Assembly (NCBI GenBank): GCA_030272155.1 | Contig: CP126201.1 | Span: 2,276,501 to 2,340,500, forward strand | From: Tetradesmus obliquus | Taxonomy: Eukaryota; Chlorophyta; Chlorophyceae; Sphaeropleales; Scenedesmaceae | Direction: 5' to 3' | DNA: 64,000 bases | Shown here: positions 22,576 to 39,699 of the stretch, piece after piece | Position numbering within the stretch: position 1 is the first letter of the stretch | Layout: each line of letters opens with the position of its first letter | Notes under the pieces: generated by a model | The model's database searches: none | Told to the model about the DNA's origin: nothing | The model's input: the letters and a program-made list of their open reading frames with translations, nothing else | Position numbers and translations under genes: made by a program

Positions 22576-25500
22576 ATGCAGACACTGAACCATCATCCTT
22601 CGACAATTCAACGTGGCATTCAGCGCCCAAATGCTTGCAGAGCAACAGTACTGCTCAGAGGAAAGCATTCACGCTGCAAGGCAGCAACCACGCTAGATGC
22701 AGCAGCAGCAACTGCGTCCAAGCCGGTCGTGGATGTGAGTGGGCTGAACAGAAGCAGCAGCAACAGCAGCAGCAGCAGCAACTGCTGCGCTGGCAGCAGC
22801 AGCAGTGGCAGCAGCGAGAGCGTTGTGCCAGCGAGTGTGACAGCACAATTGTGTATGCATGCATACTTTCACCAGACTTCTGCAATGCTGTAATGACAAA
22901 TGCACCAAGGAGTTCAACCTTTCAGTAACAGGCAGCAGCATAAGCGGGGATCGGTGGGGTATCCATGCACCAAGGTGTAAGCCTTTACATAGTCAGGGCC
23001 AATGCACCAAAGTTACTGGTGTAGTTGCACTGGCAGTGCCATCACCCTCCAGTTGCTTACGTATCAAGTAGCATGGACTGTCTTGTCATATTACTTGCCT
23101 GAACAAGGCTTAGTCACAATGTGCGTCGCTCAAAGCAGTGCAGTGGCACCTGCACAGCCCTGACAAGGTTCCTTCTCTGCATGTGTCTGCAGGTATCGCT
23201 GGCGCCACATGTCATGGTCAACAGCTGCACAGGCAGAGTGAGTGACACGGCAATCTGCCAGTCAATGCAGCTCAAGCTGGCAGCAGCAGACTTGATGTGC
23301 AGCCATGCTCCGACTCTACGGCGCACTAGCAGCACTACAAGCTCAGCATTCATGCGTGTTTCCTGTTACGATGCATGTACGCATCAGCTGCCCAGCATCA
23401 GCATATGTGTGCTCTCAAGCTACTGAGCAGCAGTATCATGCACCCGCCATCTGCCACCTGTTGTTGACCTATGCGGTGTTCTGCTGTGCATTGCCGTCCG
23501 CTTCTGCCATTCTACAGATGGGCCACTCAGCAGCAGAGGCGGTTGTGAGGGCAGGGCTCACTCTGGTGCCATTCACCCTCACTGGCTACTCAGCAGGCGT
23601 CGCAGTGTCAAACATAGGTAAGAGGCGGAGGGGGCAAGGTAGCAGCAGGGTGAGTTAGAGACCTGTGTGACCTGCTGCCTTCGACTTGTCATTGACACTG
23701 ACAGCAACTCGCAAAGCAAGCATGGCAGGACACGCAGAACGGCTTACAGTGGACTGTCGGGGTGTGTGAACAGCGAGTTGTGCAGAGCAGTCTGCTCTGA
23801 GTGGGCAAGATGTAGCGCGCCGTACCTATGGATTCACCACAGGAATAACAGCGTGCACAGCTGAACAGCGCAGCTTAGCAGCACTCGACATCACAGCTGC
23901 CATGCAGTAAACATCTCACAATAATGTTGTCACAACATTGCAGGTGTAGCTGGCATCCCTGTTGAGGTGGTTGGTAAGGAGCGGCGGCAAGACATCATGA
24001 ACCGGATACGCGAGCAGCATCCGCGCTTGATCGTAGTGGACTACACGACACCAAATTGTGTCAATGGTGAGCAGCAGCTGGCGTGCGCACAGGGACGGCG
24101 GGCTGCATGCAGTTGTGAGGTCGGGGCGTTCGCTGCTGTGCTACAATGTGCAGCGTATGACAGCCACATGCAGGATGTACGGCCACCTTGATATCAGCAG
24201 CGGCGTGTTTAGTGTGCATGTCTCCCTGGACAGATAGCTGCTTTGGTGCTCTCTGACTGAAGAAGAAGCGACATGTTGTTTGCATGTGCTGCTGCGTTTG
24301 TGTGCAGACAATGCGCAGTTCTATGCAGACAACGGGGTGCCTTTTGTCATGGGCACTACTGGAGGGGACCCCCAGAAGGTGGCAGCAGCAGCTGAGGCAG
24401 CAGGCGTGTATGCAGTCGTGTCGCCGCAGATGGGCAAGCAGGTGGGCAGTTGCGGGCGGTTAGGGGCAGTTTTGGGCAAGCAGGTGGACAGTTGCGGGCG
24501 GTTAGGGGCAGTTTTGGGCAAGCAGGTGGGCAGTTGCGGGCGGTTAGGGGCAGTTTTGGGCAAGCAGGTGGGCGGTTGCGGGCGGTTAGGGCAGTTTTGG
24601 GCAAGCAGGTGTGCAGTTGCGGGCGGTTAGGGGCAGTTTTGGGCAAGCAGGTGGGCAATTGGGGGCGGTGAGGGGCAGTTTTGAGCAAGCAGGTGGGCAG
24701 TCGTGTCGCCGCAGATGGGCAAACAGGTGCACTGTGTGTGCAGCTGGGGCTGCTGCAGCACAGCCAGCACGGCTGGTATTGCAGCTGCTGTGCAGCTGGT
24801 ACGGCTGCAGCACGGCTGCTGTGGCTAGTGACGACTGCAGTAGGGGGCACGGCACGAGGTGTTAATTGCGCAGGTGCTGCTACAAATGTTGCCATGCACC
24901 ATCCGTGTTTATCCGTCTGACAACAGGGCTCCCTGCATCCTCACTGCAACTAATGCAGCAAAGTGCTAGCCTGATGGGCATGTTGAGTTTTGTGGTGTGT
25001 GGCAGCATCTCCAATGGAGAAAACAAAACCTTGCCATGCAATGCGGTCAATGCAGCTGAATGCAAGCAACTGCCCTGTGGTTGCAGGTGGTGGCGTTCCA
25101 GGCCATGATGCAGCTCACATCTGACAGCTTCCCAGGCGTCTTCTGCCCGGTGGAACTGTGACCTTTCACGCAACTGACTGCAAGAATGTCATGTGTTGTT
25201 TGCGTTGCAGGTGGTGGCGCTCCAGGCCATGATGCAGCTCATGGCTGACAGCTTCCCCGCGTCTTCAGTTGACAGTATCATCAGGTCTCTTGCAACTCAT
25301 TGCAACATTCATTCTTTGCGCCGCAGGTGGTGGCGTTCCAGGCCATGATGCAGCTCATGGCTGACATCTTCCCCGGCGTCTTTAGTGGACAGTATCATCA
25401 GGTCTCTTGCAACTAGTTGCAACATTCTTTTTCCTTGCGCCGCAGGTGGTGGCGTTCCAGGCCATGATGCAGCTCATGGCTGACAGCTTCCCCGGCGTGT

Positions 25501-27239
25501 TCATTCAATGATGTCTTCACTCTTGCGCAACGCACTGCATTTTGTTTGTGCCGCAGGTGGTGGCGTTCCAGGCCATGATGCAGCTCATGGCTGACAGCTT
25601 CCCTGGCGTGTTCCGCCCGGTGGAACCGTGACCTTTCATGCAACTGACTGCAACAATGTCATGTGTTGTTTGTCTTGCAGGTGGTGGCCTTCCAGGCTAT
25701 GATGCAGGCCATGGCTGACAGCTTCCCTTGTGTCTTCAGATGTTCGAATCTTGACCTCTCAAGCAACTCAATGCAACATTTTTGCGCCGCAGGTGGTGGC
25801 GGTCCAGGCCATGATGCAGCTCATGGCTGACAGCTTCCCGGGCGTGTTCATTCAATGAGATCTTCACCTCTTGTGCAACGCACTGCGATATTGTTTGTGC
25901 CGCAGGTGGTGGCGTTCCAGGCCATGATGCAGCTCATGGCCGACAGCCTCCCTAGAGTGTTCGGCTGACAGAATGTTCAAGTGCACTTCAACTTGTCCCA
26001 ATGTCATGTTGCTGCCGCAGGTGGTGGCGTTCCAGGCCATAATGCAGCTCATGGCCGACAGCCTCCCTAGAGTGTTCGGCTGACAGAATCATCATCAAGT
26101 GCATTTCAACTCATCTTAATGTGATGTTGCTGCCGCAGGTGGTGGCGTTCCAGGCCATAATGCAGCTCATGGCCGACAGCCTCCCTAGAGTGTCCGGCTG
26201 ACAGATTCATCATCAAGTGCATTTCAACTCATCTTAATGTGATGTTGCTGCCGCAGGTGGTGGCGTTCCAGGCCATAATGCAGCTCATGGCCGACAGCCT
26301 CCCTAGAGTGTCCGGCTGACAGATTCATCATCAAGTGCATTTCAACTCATCTTAATGTGATGTTGTTGCCGCAGGTGGTGGCCTTCCAGGCCATGATGCA
26401 GCTCATGGCTGACAGCTTCCCTGGTGTCTTCAGCGGCTACTCGCTGAGCGTGGTGGAGAGCCACCAGCGCAACAAGGCAGACACCTCCGGCACAGCCAAG
26501 GCAGTGGTGCAGTCCTTCAACAAGATGGGCCTGGACTTCAAGGAGGTGTGTTTGAGCTGAACAGCATGTTCAAGTTTTTGTTTATGCTGTGCTGAAGCGG
26601 TTCAAGTTCTGATGAAGCATCAGTGGTGCAGTCCTTCAACAAGATGGGCCTGGACTTCAAGGAGGTGAGATTGAGATTGTGAGACGAACTTCTGCCAGAA
26701 GTTCAGGTTGACGCTGTGTCGCTGCGCGTTCAGTTAAAGCAGCAGCTGCGGCGCTCATGGCATCGGGAGTGTGCAGTTGCCGCCTGAGCGTCTGCGGCGT
26801 GGGTTGCATTTGCCAGGAATCTGGGGCTGCTGTGCCTGCAGCCAACCCCGCATACTGCTCATCCTACTGCCACATGTACTGGCCACTGACTCACTCTCTC
26901 GCTCGTATCTCGCATGTCACCTTGCCTGCTTTGTTTCTGTGTATCTGCTGCTTGCGTCTGCCACAGAACCAAATACGCAAGATCAGGGACCGCGTAACGC
27001 AGCTGGAGGCAATGGCAGTACCAGAAGATGCGCTGGACGGCCATGCATTCCACACCTACACGCTGCGCTCGCCAGACCAGTCTGTCGAATTCGTGTTCAA
27101 GCACAACGTGACCGGCCGCAGCATATATGCGGAGGGGACCGTGGATGCGGTGCTGTTCTTGGCAAAGAAGATGCAGGAAGGCGCGCAGCAGAAGGTGTAC
27201 AACATGATCGATGTGCTGAGGGAAGGCTTCCTGCGCTGA
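22576..27239 (+). CDS. dapB: 4-hydroxy-tetrahydrodipicolinate reductase, probably chloroplast-targeted
   Basis: Reduces hydroxy-tetrahydrodipicolinate to tetrahydrodipicolinate with NAD(P)H in lysine synthesis, which in plants and algae is plastidic. Seven exons close in phase (334 aa): 22576-22734, 23193-23237, 23518-23617, 23944-24066, 24308-24441, 26375-26545, 26967-27239. Residues 1-53 are Ser/Arg/Ala-rich and look like a transit peptide. Then come the dinucleotide-binding segment VNSCTGRMG, GVPFVMGTTGGD, and SPQMGKQVVAFQ. The plant-type catalytic region is VVESHQRNKADTSGTAKAV, and the end is GRSIYAEGTVDAVLFLAKK then YNMIDVLREGFLR. Exon 5 ends in a 42-bp minisatellite and exon 6 is preceded by eleven decoy copies of its start, so the 1.9-kb intron between them is almost wholly made of exon-edge repeats. 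Confidence 0.95.
24428..24715 (+). repeat. 42-bp minisatellite that repeats the dapB exon 5 donor
   Basis: About six units of 42 bp follow exon 5. Each ends with GGGCAAGCAG then GTGGGC, the same last ten exon bases and 5' splice site as the real exon end at 24441. The first units stay in frame, so use of a later donor would add VGSCGRLGAVLGKQ blocks of 14 residues. The fourth unit has a one-base loss that breaks the frame. Confidence 0.92.
25081..26430 (+). repeat. Twelve-copy array of the dapB exon 6 5' edge
   Basis: The acceptor and exon start coding VVAFQAMMQLMADSFPGVF occur at 25087, 25211, 25327, 25446, 25557, 25681, 25793, 25906, 26021, 26139, 26257 and 26375. Spacing is 111-124 bp, and the last three steps are exactly 118. 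Copies differ at several bases, and the last few upstream copies are more alike than the early ones. Only the copy at 26375 runs on into the full exon. Confidence 0.97.
26500..26670 (+). repeat. Duplicate 3' edge of dapB exon 6
   Basis: The end coding VVQSFNKMGLDFKE with donor finishes at 26545 and is repeated 119 bp on, finishing at 26664 before GTGAGA. Confidence 0.93.
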
Positions 27240-29184
27240 AACATCAGCAGCAGCTGTGACGGCTGTTACAGTTTGCCAGCTATTCGAACGTGTTGTGGCT
27301 GGCACAGTTGGGAAATAACACCGCTTGCGTGGGTGGCTGCACAGCAGCGGTGGTAAGCAGCTCAGCTGGCAGTCATGTGTGTGCGCTGACCGCAGCTGCC
27401 AACGGCAGAGGCTTTCTCACAGCCCAATGTGCACGCTTGACTTTGTCCGTTCCGGTCTGTTTCGGTGGTAGCAGTAGGGCGGTAAGAAGCGGCAGCCGTT
27501 CTGTAATGCCATGCTGGCGTCTGCCCGCATGTTTTCGGTGTGGACGCAGGCATGCGGTTGTTGCGGCATGGTCTTGAATCATCACTCGTGATGGCCAGCT
27601 GCTGAGGAGATGTTCTCTTTGTGGGTCCTAGCCCTCATTTTTGTGCTTCTGCACCTGCGGCTGCCAAACTTGGTTGCGGCTGCAGGCATTGGCTGTGTTC
27701 TTGCACGTAGTGCATGGTCTGCAATGGTGGCGATGTTGTCAATGCTGCAGGCTGAGGGCCTGTGGTGTGGCAGTTATGCGTTGCCTCCAGGCAAACTCAG
27801 AAGGCAACAAGAAAAAAAAGGGCGAGGTTCTTTTGGTTTTCGAGCAAAGTCAGAAAAAGCAAGCCTTGTGTCTTTGACACAATTGCGCTCCTGGGCATGG
27901 TTTGTTGCCGGCTGTACAAATGCATCGGTGCAGCAGAGCTGACATCTGGTTTTTGGTGTGCTATCACCGTGACCAACTGTTTCGGTGTGAGGGCAGGCTT
28001 GCTGCCTCCCGCCAGGTGACTGGCCGTTTCAGGTCGCCTGAGTGCGCGGTGCGCGTCATGGCAGACACCTTCGGTGGCGCAATCCACACCTGCCAAGTGT
28101 GAGGCATGAGGATGCGGCATGCTTCACTGCGCTGAATTTGCGTGCTGGGCGCAGCATGCTGCGCAGCAAGTGGACAGCCACATGCATCAGGGGATGCGGC
28201 AGCATTGTGTGGCTCCAGCTGTGTGCACTTCTTGAACAGCATTACCGTTATGCAACTTGTTGGCAACTTGTTGGCAGTTGCCGCAGAAGCAACACTGCTC
28301 ACAATGCCGCATGGGCGGCCCGTGTTGCAAGTTGATCAATCTGAACTCATGTCACTCATGAGTTCATGCGCGGCAGATGTGAAAACTGGAAGGTCCAGGT
28401 CAGGGAGTTGGGTGGGCAGCCGTTGTGTGCATGACCGCCAGTCACTGAGTCACGTGCATGACTGCCAGTCACGTCACGCAGTGCGGCTCTGCTGAAGTGC
28501 ACATGATCTGCATTCGGCGTCAGGTCATGCAGTGCAGCGTGTAGCAGCTGCGACAGCATCAACTAGCCGAGCCGTGTGTTGGATTGGCGCATAGCTGTGC
28601 CTACACCGGCAAAGCAAAGCAGAGATGCCGTTTCAGTGCATGTGGCGGTACACCCATGCTTGCATGGCACCGTGCATTTGGTCACTGTTGAGGACCCACG
28701 GTCTTGTGGTGCTGCCGACCCTACGACAGCACTTACATGGCAACTGCTGTCATCATGACAGCAAGTTGCTGCCAGTATCACTTGTCCATCTGCTCGTCTG
28801 CTGGTCCAACCAGCAAAGTTTGTAAGCCGCAACATGGCTGAATCCTTGGGCAAAGTACTTCGAGCGCGCGTGAGCACCAGCCCCAGCACAGCAAACTCAG
28901 CCCAGCCGTTGACGCCGCGGCAAATGTTATCAACTCTCAGCAACAGTGCATCTGAACCACAAGCCGGCCGTTGCTGGAAAGCAAAGATGCTTGCTTCCCA
29001 GCAAGGATGAACAGGTATGCTGTTCACTGTGACGAAACAGTGAGGCACACTACCAAGGACCCAACGTTCCGAATGACGAGGCGTCAGCCTCCACATACAT
29101 AAAGCATCACAGCTTTGACCAGCTCCGCGCAAACCACGCAGCAGGTGCATTATCCTGTACTGCAGCAGCAGCTGCTGCTGCTGG
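27240..29184. other. Convergent intergenic region between dapB and the CXIP4-like gene
   Basis: I recognise no gene. A 195-codon minus-strand frame at 29150-28563 just past the CXIP4-like stop has no visible family motif and is probably 3' flank. Around 28425-28490 a word of about 26 bp (GTGCATGAC.GCCAGTCAC) is repeated twice in tandem. Confidence 0.4.
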
Positions 29185-31307
29185 TCATCGCTTGCGTGCT
29201 GGCGACCTGCTCCTGCTTCTGCTCCTGTCCCTGTCTGTGCGCTCCCTGCTGCGGCTCCTGCTGCGGTCCCTGCTCCTGTGCTTGCTGCTCTTCTCCTTCT
29301 TGTGCTTTTTGCTCTTCTCCTTTTTGTGCTTCTTGCTCTTCTCCTTCTTCTCCTTCTTTTGCTTCTTGCGTCTCTGCAGGCAAATGGAAGGCAAGGCAGC
29401 AGAGGGTGGGGCTGAGACTCTTTGAAAGGTGCACATGTCTGTTGAAAGTTTGCCCTCGGCTAATACAGCCTGTCGTCACTCCCCCGCAGCAGAGCCTCGT
29501 TATCGTCTGCTGTCAACTGTAGCGCCCACCAACACACTTGCCATAAAGCATTCACCAGCCTCACTAGCTCCACAAGATTCAGTCCACTGCTCCAGGGCAA
29601 CAGAAAGACAGCTACATGCGCAGGCCAGTCCACTCAACCACCTCCCAATCCTCTACCAGCCGTGTGCACTCACCCGCTCGTCGCCGCTGCTGTCTGAATC
29701 GCTGCCCATTTCCAAGCTGCGCGCGCTGTCGTCACCCACACAACTTGATATACAGCAATCACCGACACCACTAGCTGCGCACAGCCCATTGCTTCTCCAG
29801 ACAACATGAAAGACAGCCACATGATGTGCAGGCCAACGCACTAAACGCGGACCACCTCTCATCCACCAGCTGTGTTTGCACTCACCCGCTCATCGCCGCT
29901 GCTGTCCGAGTCACTCCCCAGGTCACTGCTGCGTGCGCTGTCGTCACTCCCCAGAAGCAGCGCCTCGTCTGCTGTCAGCTGTACTGCCCAGCACCAGCAA
30001 ACCTGAGATACAGCGCGCATCCTCACCACTAGCAGCCCATAGCCCTCTGTGTCTCGCCAACATGAATGACAGCTGGCGCATGTCTACATGTGCACGCCAG
30101 CCCACTCAATCTCAACCACCTCCGACGCCCACCAAATGCGTTTGCACTCACCCGCTCGTCGCCGCTGCTGTCTGAATCACTCCCCAGGTCACTGCTGCGC
30201 GCGCTGTCGTCACTCCCCAGCAGCAGCGCCTCGTCATCGTCTGCTGTCAGCAGCTGCCGATTATCCCCGTCGCCAGCAGCAGCAGCGCCAGCTGCCCCTG
30301 CCGCACCGCCTGCTGCTGCGCCTGCTGCCCCGTTGTCTAGAAAGTTCCTGCACTGCTTTGTGAGGTGGCCCAGGCCGCCGCAAAGTCTGCAGGCACCTCT
30401 GTTGGTGGCTGCGTCGCCGCCTTGGCGACGTGCGAGTGCTTTTAGGCCAGCAAAGTCACGCACGCTCGGCTCGTAGCCACCTGCACAGGCAAAGGTAGTT
30501 GCATGAAGGGGTTGAAGAATGCACGAAAGGGCATGGGGGTATCGCATGTGTTGGACGTGTTTACAGCTGCTGCTTGGCTCTGATGGGACAAGCGCTTTGG
30601 TTTCCTCTGCTGTTTGGCGGCCTGCCTTCTGCTGCTGCTCTAGGCTACACATGCTATTGCTGCAGCGGCTGCTGCAGGTGCTTGTCATGTATGGTGGCAT
30701 AGCGAAGACCAGGACAGCACAGTACGCCTGCTCTGCATAAAATGCGCCACCATGCCATGCAATGCGCTCTGACGCCGGACCACCCTTGCTGCTTCCAACA
30801 CTGCTGCTGTTGCTGCTGCTGCAGCGCAGCACTCACTTGCTTCAATCAGCTCCTGTGCTCGCTGCCTCTTCGCTTCTCTGCCACGGCCTCCTCCTCCTGG
30901 CGCATAGATGGACGCCTCAATCGCCTGATTGCTGCCTTTCTGCTCTTCCTGCAAGCCGATGGTGTTGGCCCAGATGCTGGTGGTCTGCAAGGCGGTACTG
31001 CGGTATGAGAAGATACAAACAGATACAGGATGATGTTGGCATAGGAGGCAGCAGGTTTAACTTGGCAAGCCATGAGAATGCAGAAAAGCAGCACGTTAGG
31101 GTGGGCAACCGCACCAAATGGGTAGATGCATGGATACAGGAACACGTGCAGCTTGAATGTTTGTCAAACTTTACATCAATTCCCTAACAGCGATCCACAT
31201 CAAGCCAGACATCGTGCATGCGGTGGGTGCAGGAGGACGGTGCTGCTCAGCATAACCCACCTGGTCCTGACACGATTGTACTGCGCTTTCAGCTTTCCTG
31301 TCGACAT
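29185..31307 (-). CDS. CXIP4/SREK1IP1-like CCHC zinc-knuckle protein with RS-rich tail
   Basis: Four exons close in phase (241 aa): 31307-31261, 30997-30837, 30480-30152, 29373-29185. The start MSTGKLKAQYNRVRT is followed by STALQTTSIWANTIGL and an acidic/basic stretch. It then reads YEPSVRDFAGLKALARRQ and the zinc knuckle CRLCGGLGHLTKQCRNF (C-x2-C-x4-H-x4-C, about residues 100-116). An Ala/Gly stretch and an acidic Ser patch (SDLGSDSDSSGDER) come next, and the protein ends in Lys-Glu-Lys repeats and RS dipeptides (DRSRSRSRERTDRD, SRSPARKR). This layout matches plant CAX-interacting protein 4 and animal SREK1-interacting protein 1, which are nuclear and linked to splicing factors. The role in this alga is inference. 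It is divergent from SQD1 across 310 bp. Confidence 0.85.
29650..30245 (-). repeat. Copies of the 3' edge of the CXIP4-like exon 3
   Basis: The acidic-Ser exon end with GTGAGT donor (real end 30152) recurs with ends at 29886 and 29674, spacing 266 and 212 bp, longer units than elsewhere in the window. The copies keep the GDER donor context but accumulate changes. Confidence 0.88.
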
Positions 31308-31617
31308 GATGTAAATATGAATGTAACTTCTACGATGATAGACAGGCGAAACAACGCAGCTGCTGTCCCGACTCGAGACGCGTAGCTGGTGTGCAGCACT
31401 AGGGTACGGGGTGGTGAGCAATATAACAAGTGGTGAGCTTGACAATAGCAGATCACCGTATGGCTGCTGACAGGACTTCGCTGTGCTCGAAACAGAGAAC
31501 CCCTAAACCTTGATTCCTCACAAAATTCGCTGGTGCCTTGGATTCCACCTCATTGCTTCAGCACCGATGGTCCGGTAAGCCATTCATTCGCCTTTGCAAC
31601 TCGTCGAACCAGCCAAG
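31308..31617. promoter_or_regulatory. Bidirectional promoter region of the CXIP4-like and SQD1 genes
   Basis: Only 310 bp separate the two divergent start codons, so both 5' UTRs and promoters must lie here. I see no clear TATA box. Confidence 0.55.
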
Positions 31618-37193
<5,576 letters not shown>

Positions 37194-38320
37194 GCAGCAT
37201 CAGCAGCATCAGTCTGCTGCAGCAGCCCTGCTGCTTGCCGACGACGCACAGTGTGTGTGCGGCTCGCAAATAAGCTGGCGCTGTTGTGGAGGCTAGAGAG
37301 GAGGAGATGAGCAGCTTGTTGCAGAGCTGCCGTGTGGAAACAGGGATTATATGACGGGGGCAAGGTGGCTGTCAACATTCAGCGGACCAATGCAGCATTG
37401 TTACATGTTGCATAAGCTGCCGCAGCATGCGTTGTGATGCTACAGCATTGCAAAAGGCACATCACCAGCAGCTGCGGGCGCTGAGAGCTGTTGCTGACAC
37501 GCTACGGGGCATTGCAGCTGCCACAGTGAGCTGCCTTTCCCATCTGCAGCTGTGTGGGCGTTTATGCTTGCACGAACAAAGTATGTACGTATGTTGAAAG
37601 AGAGCAATTGAGCATGCAAAGTTGTGCATTCTGTGTGGTTCTTGGGCTGTGTACAGGGCTCTTGACACGCTGTGTTCTGAACACAGCTGTATGACAGCCA
37701 CCATTCTGGCATTGAATGGTGTGGTTTACTACAAAACTCCGCAATAAACACATGGTCTGGCAGCATTGAACCGGTGCAACTGCAGGCAGCTGTAGCAATG
37801 CGCAGGCGCGTGGCAGGCAGGGCAGGCAAGCTTTACCGGCACGCCTGTGGCATGACCCTTGACACAAGCAGACAGTGCAAGGTGCCCATCATGATGATTA
37901 CTTTGCTCTGCGCTTGCAATTGTCGGATGCTGGTGGTGTGTCTTCTGTGTGCTTGCGTGTGTTGCTGCAAACAGTACACATTGGTGTGTCCAGGACTGCC
38001 TCGGGCATGTGACAGCTGCCAGCCAGGGCCTGAAGTTCGAGTGCATGGGAGTTGCAGTCTGTTTTCAGTGCCCCATGACTTGGGCACTCAGCTGCACTGG
38101 GTGGTGATGCAACGTGTCCAGGGCACTGAAGTGGGTGCTGTGTCCCACCCGTGACAGCTTTCAAGCACTTTCAGCGGTAAAATGTCTTGGGGCTTGGCGA
38201 GTGTGCAAAAACTCCTTGTAAACAGCAAGGTTCGAAATCTGGCACAGGCGCGCGCTTAAACCCTAAACCCTAATATCCACGGGGTACATGGAAGCTAGAA
38301 TTTGAACTGCGTTATCAACA
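37194..38320. other. Intergenic stretch with a short telomere-like motif
   Basis: No gene recognised. Two and a half copies of CCCTAAA lie at about 38257-38273, just before the tRNA. Confidence 0.5.
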
Positions 38321-38394
38321 GCTCTCGTGGTGTAGTTGGTTATCACGTTCGCCTCACACGCGAAAGGTCTCCAGTTCGAACCTGGACGAGAGCA
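38321..38394 (+). tRNA. tRNA-Val (anticodon CAC)
   Basis: A full cloverleaf can be drawn. The acceptor stem GCTCTCG pairs with CGAGAGC, with discriminator A. The D-arm is GTG/CAC around TAGTTGGTTAT. The anticodon stem TTCGC/GCGAA encloses the loop CTCACAC (anticodon CAC). The T-arm TCCAG/CTGGA encloses TTCGAAC. There is no intron. The internal A box (TGGTGTAGTTGG) and B box (GTTCGAACC) are intact, so it should be transcribed by RNA polymerase III. Confidence 0.96.
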
Positions 38395-39699
38395 GATATG
38401 TTTTGCCTCCCCCTGTAACACCCAGGGCAACTTGCAGTTTTTCCCAGAACTGGCAGTTTTCCCCAGCATGCAGCCACAGCACGCACTGAACAATTTGCCT
38501 TACAAGCCTCATTCTGCCGATCCCAATGGCTGGGCCAACTAAGATAGTCACAATGCCTTCCCATGAAGGGTTCCACAGTGTTGCGACGACATATCGCCCG
38601 CCTCCTTCAAGGAGTAAAATGGTGCTTGCATCACACTGCAAGCTTCAACACAGCAGTGCGATCCACGGTCATGATGCCAGTGATACTTCAGGCAGCCTGT
38701 TAGCACAGAAACTCTCTGTCAACAGCGGCGCAGCTGCTGATGCACTGCAGACACAGAGCTATTGAAAGCCACACAGTGTCCGAGGTGCCAAGAGCTGCAT
38801 GCCAGCATCCTTGGATGCATGCTGTAACACGTGAAAACATGCTTGGGGCTCATCGCCAAAGCTTGCTCAACATGCATGTTGACAGCATTGCATGTTCACT
38901 TGTGCAAGAAACCAGCGAGCAGTGCTTTCCAAGCAGATTCTGACTGTAACGTCAAAGTATATCCAGCAACGCCCTTCACGCCCTGGCATCACCCCTAATC
39001 GTGTGCGCAGTAACAGCAACAACAGCAGCCACTCAGCTTTGCTAGCCTTGGGTCATTGTTGAGCTGGCAAGGCTCTTGTACCAGACAACATGCCCGCCGC
39101 GGGCGGCCGTGTGCAACCCAGAACTGTTGGTCATGTTAACAAGACCCACACACTCCATCGTGCGGCAGTCATTCAGCACAGCAAATGCACCATCGCACCG
39201 CCTCTCATGCCTGACAGACAGCCCACACATGGCGCGCCATAAAATACCAGCTAGGTGCACTGACGCCATCACGGCGTAGTGTCTGTAGTCAACACAACCC
39301 ACCACGACATTGGCTGCCAGCAGGGGCAGATGGAACAGCCAAAGTTGTACAGCCGCTGCACGCGGCATCATCACTGCTCAATGTACAAAACTCGCAGTCA
39401 TGCTGTACCAATGGGTAGCTGGCAGGCCACTGCAGCACGCCAACAAACTGTCGACACTGCAAACGTTCTGAGCGCCCAGAACATCAGTGAACCTAACTAA
39501 ATGGCAATTGTCATGGTCGACTGACTGGCAGGAGCAGAGGCGCAGCTATGAAAACAGAGATAGAAGTATGGTGCTTGGCAGCAACTGCCAATACATGAAA
39601 TATGATGTCTCAATGACAGCACTACATGCTAGCCCTTCACTGGACTCCTCACTGTAGCTAATCCATCGCTTCACCTCCTGCAGGTACTGCAGTAACCGC

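Noticed and set aside
25081..26430. CRISPR-like spaced repeat array
   Set aside because: Period and repeat length look superficially similar, but the repeat unit is DapB coding sequence with an acceptor, the spacers are also related to one another, and the genome is eukaryotic.
28563..29150. 195-codon minus-strand frame after the CXIP4-like gene
   Set aside because: No recognisable motif, mixed Cys/Trp content typical of non-coding frames; likely 3' flank.
38263..38576. Minus-strand frames over 38.3-38.6 kb
   Set aside because: They are antisense to the tRNA-Val gene and its flanks.
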